This document shows, piece after piece, positions 60,520 to 64,000 of a stretch of 64,000 bases of DNA; the first letter of the stretch is position 1, and the number at the start of each line of letters is the position of its first letter. The DNA comes from Verrucomicrobiia bacterium (GTDB taxonomy: Bacteria > Verrucomicrobiota > Verrucomicrobiia > Palsa-1439). The notes below the pieces were generated by a model. The model searched no databases and was not told where the DNA came from. It worked only from the letters and a program-made list of their open reading frames with translations. The translations under genes were made by a program, and so were the position numbers. The stretch covers positions 1-64,000 of the forward strand of contig DATLVI010000041.1 of the NCBI GenBank assembly GCA_035577545.1. Direction: 5' to 3'.

Positions 60520-62390
60520 TCATCAGCGCGCCATTTCGCGAAAACAACCCACGCCTCCGGGCGATCGGCACGATTGTCGCCTGCGGGTTGTTCCTCCTGC
60601 TCGGCGCGTTATGGCGCGTGCAGATTCTGCGTGGCCAGCACTACGACAATAAACAGGACGCGCAATCGCTGCGCCGCATCCGCATCCCCGCAGCTCGCGG
60701 GGAGATTGTCGATCGCAACGGTGTTGTCCTCGCGAACAACCGCCCGAGCTACGATATCGCGATTTACCTCGACCAAATGGGCGTACCCAAGAAAAGCAAC
60801 GTCGTTACCATCGCCCAGGCGAATCTGGGCCTGCTCGGTTCGGAACTTGGCCTCCAGAACAAACTTGCCGACCGCGACATCAAGCTTCACTACCAGAAGC
60901 GTCGTCCCCTGCCGATGCCCGTGTGGCACGATCTTCCTCCCGAACAGGTTGCGGCCTTTTCCGAACGTGCCGACACTATTCCTGGCACGGATCTGATCGT
61001 CATGCCGGTGCGTCAATACCCGCTGGGTCCGCTCGCGGCGCATTTGATCGGCTATGTCGGCAAGGCGGATGCGGACGATGGCGATGAGGATATCGAGAAG
61101 TATTCCTACTACCAACCCGACAGCGTGGGCAGGCAGGGCGTCGAGAAGGCGTGTGATGAATATCTGCGGGGTTCACCGGGCGGACGCACCATCCGGGTCA
61201 ATCCCGCCGGCACGATCAAGGATGATCTGGGCGAGAAACAAGCCGAGCGCGGCGGTCGCGTAACATTGACGATCGACGTCCGACTGCAGCGAATCCTGGA
61301 AAAAGCGTTGCGCGAAGCTCCGGCAACCCCGGGCAAGAAGCTCTCCGGCGCGGCGGTACTTCTGGATGTGCGAACGGGTGAAGTGCTGGCCCTGGCTTCA
61401 GAGCCGGGCTTCGACCCCAACATCTTCAGTCCAGGCACACCCGCTCAAGTAATCGAAGCGGTCAGGACCAATCCCGCCAGCCCGATGCTCAATCGGACGA
61501 TCTTCGCGCGTTACCCACCCGGCTCGACGTTCAAACCGATCACCTTGCTGGCCGGGCTTGAGTCTGGTGCAATCTCACCACAAGACACCGTGGTGTGCCC
61601 AGGGTTTTTTACCATCGGCAATCACACCTTCCGCTGCTGGAACCACGGCGGACATGGTTCCGTCGATGCCGCGACCGCGATCGCACAGTCCTGCGACGTG
61701 TGGTTCTACGAACGGGGTTTGAAAACGGGCCTGGATACCATCACAAAGGTCGCGGCTGAATTCGGCCTGGGTCAACCGACGGGATTTGACCTTGGAAGTG
61801 AAGGCCGGGGTTTGGTGCCGAGCGCGGCGTGGAAACGGGCGCAGCGCGGCGAAAGATGGTGGGATGGCGATACGGTCCAGTTGTCGATTGGGCAAAGCTT
61901 CCTGCTGGTCACACCCATGCAGATGGCATGCGTGGCGGCAACATTCGCCAATCGCGGCACGGGTTTGCGGCCGTATGTGGTGAAGCGCATCGAGTCCTCC
62001 GACGGTCAGGTCGTCCATGAAGGCGAACCGGATGTCCGCGCCCATCTAAGTGCAAAGCCCCAGCAAATTGAATTCGTGCGCCAGGCAATGCTTGGCGCAG
62101 TCCAAAGTGGCACGGCGCGTCCGGCCGGGGTGAAGGGATTGAGCGTGGCGGGCAAAACAGGCACCGCGCAATACGATAGGATCGTCGATGGCAAATCGCA
62201 ACGGTTGGATCGCGCGTGGTTTATCGGGTTCGCACCCTACGACCAGCCGCAAGTTGCCATCTCCGTGCTGATTGAAGACGCAGCGAACGAAAGCCACACG
62301 GCAGCGGCGGTCGCCAGCAAGGTTTTCGCGCAGGTGTTTGGGAAGAGCGTCGAGGACAACCATCCTGCGGAGGCGGTCTATGCCGATTAA
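60516..62390 (+). CDS. mrdA: Penicillin-binding protein 2 (elongasome transpeptidase)
   Basis: PBP2 cross-links peptidoglycan during rod elongation. The 624-residue protein has a short cytoplasmic start, one transmembrane helix (about 18-38), a pedestal domain (ARGEIVDRNGVVLANNRPSYDI) and the transpeptidase domain: S337-x-x-K340 (PGSTFKPIT), the SxN-like SCDVWFYERG and K547-T548-G549 (AGKTGTAQYD). The start is the ATG at 60516, overlapping the mreD stop (ATGA). The 3' end overlaps rodA by 11 nt. Confidence 0.95.
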   Translation: MIISAPFRENNPRLRAIGTIVACGLFLLLGALWRVQILRGQHYDNKQDAQSLRRIRIPAARGEIVDRNGVVLANNRPSYDIAIYLDQMGVPKKSNVVTIAQANLGLLGSELGLQNKLADRDIKLHYQKRRPLPMPVWHDLPPEQVAAFSERADTIPGTDLIVMPVRQYPLGPLAAHLIGYVGKADADDGDEDIEKYSYYQPDSVGRQGVEKACDEYLRGSPGGRTIRVNPAGTIKDDLGEKQAERGGRVTLTIDVRLQRILEKALREAPATPGKKLSGAAVLLDVRTGEVLALASEPGFDPNIFSPGTPAQVIEAVRTNPASPMLNRTIFARYPPGSTFKPITLLAGLESGAISPQDTVVCPGFFTIGNHTFRCWNHGGHGSVDAATAIAQSCDVWFYERGLKTGLDTITKVAAEFGLGQPTGFDLGSEGRGLVPSAAWKRAQRGERWWDGDTVQLSIGQSFLLVTPMQMACVAATFANRGTGLRPYVVKRIESSDGQVVHEGEPDVRAHLSAKPQQIEFVRQAMLGAVQSGTARPAGVKGLSVAGKTGTAQYDRIVDGKSQRLDRAWFIGFAPYDQPQVAISVLIEDAANESHTAAAVASKVFAQVFGKSVEDNHPAEAVYAD

Positions 62391-63510
62391 CCGATACCTC
62401 GACATGATCAAGCGCATGGATTGGGCGCTGTTCGGCGCCATGGTGGCGCTGGCGGTCGGTAGTGTCTTCTTTATTTATAGCGCGTCGTATTCCGCCTTGG
62501 GCTCGGCTGGAGCGCATCCCGGTAAGCTGCCCACTTACCAAATGCAGATGGTGTGGTTCGGTGTCGGGCTGCTGGTTTATCTGGCGGCGGCATTGGTGGA
62601 TTACCGGCTCATCTGCCAATGGGCCACCGTGTGGTACGTCTTCGCGCTGGGATTGCTCGTACTCGTCCTGGTGGCGGGACATACAATGTATGGCGCGCGG
62701 CGGTGGTTGGGTTTTGGCGGTTTCGGGATTCAACCTGCGGAGATTGCCAAGTTGGCGACCCTGGTTGCGATTTCCTATTATCTCTTTCATCGCACGCTGG
62801 AAGCCCGCCGGCAGTTGAGCACCGTCTGGGTCGCGTTCGTGGTGGCGGGAGCGCCGCTGGTGCTCATCATGTTGGAACCGGATTTGGGTTCGGCGTTGGT
62901 TTTGCTCCCGATTTGCTTTGGTTTGCTTTTCGTGGCGGGCGTGCGCGTGAAGCATTTGCTGCTGGTGATCGCGTTGGGCCTGGTCCTCGCGCCGTTCGCG
63001 TGGTTGCATATGAAAGATTACCAGCGTGACCGGCTCACGGTGTTTTTGCATCCGAACAAGGATCCGAGGGGAGTGGGCTGGAATCTCACCCAATCGCTCA
63101 TCTCGGTCGGCTCGGGTGGGTGGTCGGGAAAAGGTTATCTGCAGGGAACGCAAAACCTGCTGGGATATTTGCCCAGCACCGTGGCGCCGAACGATTTTCT
63201 CTTCAGCGTGATTGCCGAGGAGAAGGGGTTCGTTGGCAGTCTCGGTGTGCTGGGGTTGTACGCGGTCATTTTGTTTTCCGGGCTACGGATCGCCGCGAAC
63301 GCGCGCGACCGTTTGGGAATGCTTCTGGCCACGGGGGTCGTGGTCATGTTGTTTTTCCATATCTTCATTAACGTGGGCATGACGATCGGCCTGATGCCGG
63401 TCACGGGTCTGCCCCTGCCATTACTCAGCCAGGGAGGATCGTTCGTGCTGGCCAGCATGACCGCCCTCGGGCTGCTACAAAACGTGTGGATTCACAGGAG
63501 GATCTATTGA
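62380..63510 (+). CDS. rodA: Rod shape-determining glycosyltransferase RodA (SEDS family)
   Basis: RodA polymerises lipid II glycan strands with PBP2. The 376-residue SEDS protein has about ten transmembrane helices and the family motifs GARRWLGFGGFGIQPAEIAKLA, the glutamate/aspartate-containing MLEPDLGSALVLLP, and the C-terminal FSVIAEEKGFVGSLGVL and GLMPVTGLPLPLLSQGGS. The start is the ATG at 62380 with GGAGG 7 nt upstream, overlapping mrdA by 11 nt; the frame is open further upstream but that is mrdA. It ends three nt before the next gene, or overlaps it if a TTG start is used. Confidence 0.96.
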   Translation: MPINRYLDMIKRMDWALFGAMVALAVGSVFFIYSASYSALGSAGAHPGKLPTYQMQMVWFGVGLLVYLAAALVDYRLICQWATVWYVFALGLLVLVLVAGHTMYGARRWLGFGGFGIQPAEIAKLATLVAISYYLFHRTLEARRQLSTVWVAFVVAGAPLVLIMLEPDLGSALVLLPICFGLLFVAGVRVKHLLLVIALGLVLAPFAWLHMKDYQRDRLTVFLHPNKDPRGVGWNLTQSLISVGSGGWSGKGYLQGTQNLLGYLPSTVAPNDFLFSVIAEEKGFVGSLGVLGLYAVILFSGLRIAANARDRLGMLLATGVVVMLFFHIFINVGMTIGLMPVTGLPLPLLSQGGSFVLASMTALGLLQNVWIHRRIY

Positions 63511-63512
63511 GC

Positions 63513-64000
63513 ATGGACGCAATCAAACAAATACTGAAAAAGGGCGAAGAACTGCTGACCGGTCGCCGCAAGAAACGCATCTTCAAGGAAATCATCGTCA
63601 ACGCCGAGGCGCTGGAGAACCGCGTCGCCGTGCTGGAAGAGGGCCAGCTTGAGGAGTTCACCATCGAGCGCACGACCGAGTCGCGGATCGTCGCCAGCGT
63701 GTTCAAGGGGAAGATTCGGAACCTTGAGCCGGGACTGAAAGCAGCGTTCGTCGACATCGGATTCGAGAAGAACGCCTTTCTGCATTACTGGGACATCATT
63801 CCCGAGCAACTCGACCAGCGCGTCGATCTGCTTGAAACACCGGAAACCCAACGCGCCCAGCAGAAACCAAAAATCTCGCAAAAGGACATTCCACAACTGT
63901 ATCCGCCGGGCTCCGAGGTCATCGTCCAGGTCGTCAAAGGACCCATCGGCACCAAGGGCCCGCGCATCACCACCAACATCAGCATCCCGGGCCGCTACCT
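63513..64000 (+). CDS. Ribonuclease G/E family protein, N-terminal part (cut by window edge)
   Basis: About 162 residues are present. The protein opens MDAIKQILKKGEELLTGRRKKRIFKEIIVNAEALENRVAVLEEG, then the S1-like RNA-binding domain with VFKGKIRNLEPGLKAAFVDIGFEKNAFLHYWDI and TTNISIPGRYL, as in RNase G/E. These endonucleases process rRNA and degrade mRNA. An insertion rich in Gln/Lys/Pro (about 110-135) interrupts the S1 fold, as is common in the family. The rodA-rng linkage is frequent. The ATG at 63513 or the TTG at 63507 (5 nt after AGGAGG and overlapping the rodA stop) could be the start. Confidence 0.9.
   Translation, partial: MDAIKQILKKGEELLTGRRKKRIFKEIIVNAEALENRVAVLEEGQLEEFTIERTTESRIVASVFKGKIRNLEPGLKAAFVDIGFEKNAFLHYWDIIPEQLDQRVDLLETPETQRAQQKPKISQKDIPQLYPPGSEVIVQVVKGPIGTKGPRITTNISIPGRY

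Noticed and set aside
1-64000. tRNA, rRNA, CRISPR arrays, insertion sequences
   Set aside because: No cloverleaf with GTTC-type T-loop, no rRNA stretches, no regularly spaced direct repeats and no transposase motifs were recognised by eye; a covariance-model scan could still find something small.

Overview
This is a gene-dense, GC-rich bacterial chromosome segment. It most likely comes from Verrucomicrobiota, and a Limisphaerales/Pedosphaera-like lineage fits best. Three things point there: a protein of the Planctomycetes/Verrucomicrobia-restricted Minf_1886 family (21466-21957), a surface protein with the DGDGIPNLMEYAL-type tail common in that phylum (52665-54665), and a dispersed palindromic repeat that reads as FLRNEPN/ENEPN when translated. 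The gene set is Gram-negative: Tol-Pal, AsmA-like, MreBCD, lipoprotein and Tat genes. No rRNA, tRNA, CRISPR array, transposase or prophage was seen.

Layout. 1-9909 (minus) looks like one long transcription unit: a GldA/F/G-like ABC system, a DUF4340 protein, an AsmA-like protein, then cinA-thpR-recA, with recA cut by the window edge. 10067-16489 holds a flavin reductase and an HtrA protease, a DUF2851 protein, a pseudokinase/FHA pair and an EamA transporter. 16562-24951 (plus) holds glgA, leuS, a small membrane protein, the Minf_1886 protein, a two-domain M16 protease and DUF1844. 24948-30115 (minus) is a tolQ-tolR-tolA-tolB-pal-tatA-tatC operon. 30296-40685 carries proS, pabB-pabC, a second M16 protease, dgt, and miaA-hflX-amidase-radC. 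40739-48219 carries a beta-helix/HYR surface protein, DUF167, a PD40-like protein, msrA, an unknown secreted protein and a fatty-acid desaturase.

48354-57878 is the accessory region of most interest. It holds a bufferin-type RiPP cluster: a BufA2-like precursor with six regularly spaced cysteines, a DUF692 multinuclear iron oxidase, a DUF2063 partner, and a translationally coupled DUF255 thioredoxin/six-hairpin protein. Nearby are a PQQ-propeller surface protein, a DoxX protein and a CusS/CopR-type two-component system. Together these suggest periplasmic metal (copper) sequestration and sensing. 58154-64000 (plus) is the cell-shape operon mreB-mreC-mreD-mrdA-rodA, running into an RNase G/E gene cut by the window edge.

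Two features of gene expression recur. First genes of several units (htrA, glgA, leuS, the 34058 gene, possibly dgt) have a sigma70-like -10 box only 8-11 nt before the ATG and no Shine-Dalgarno, so they may be leaderless. Genes inside operons usually have Shine-Dalgarno sites or ATGA overlaps. All functions are read from sequence motifs and gene context only.
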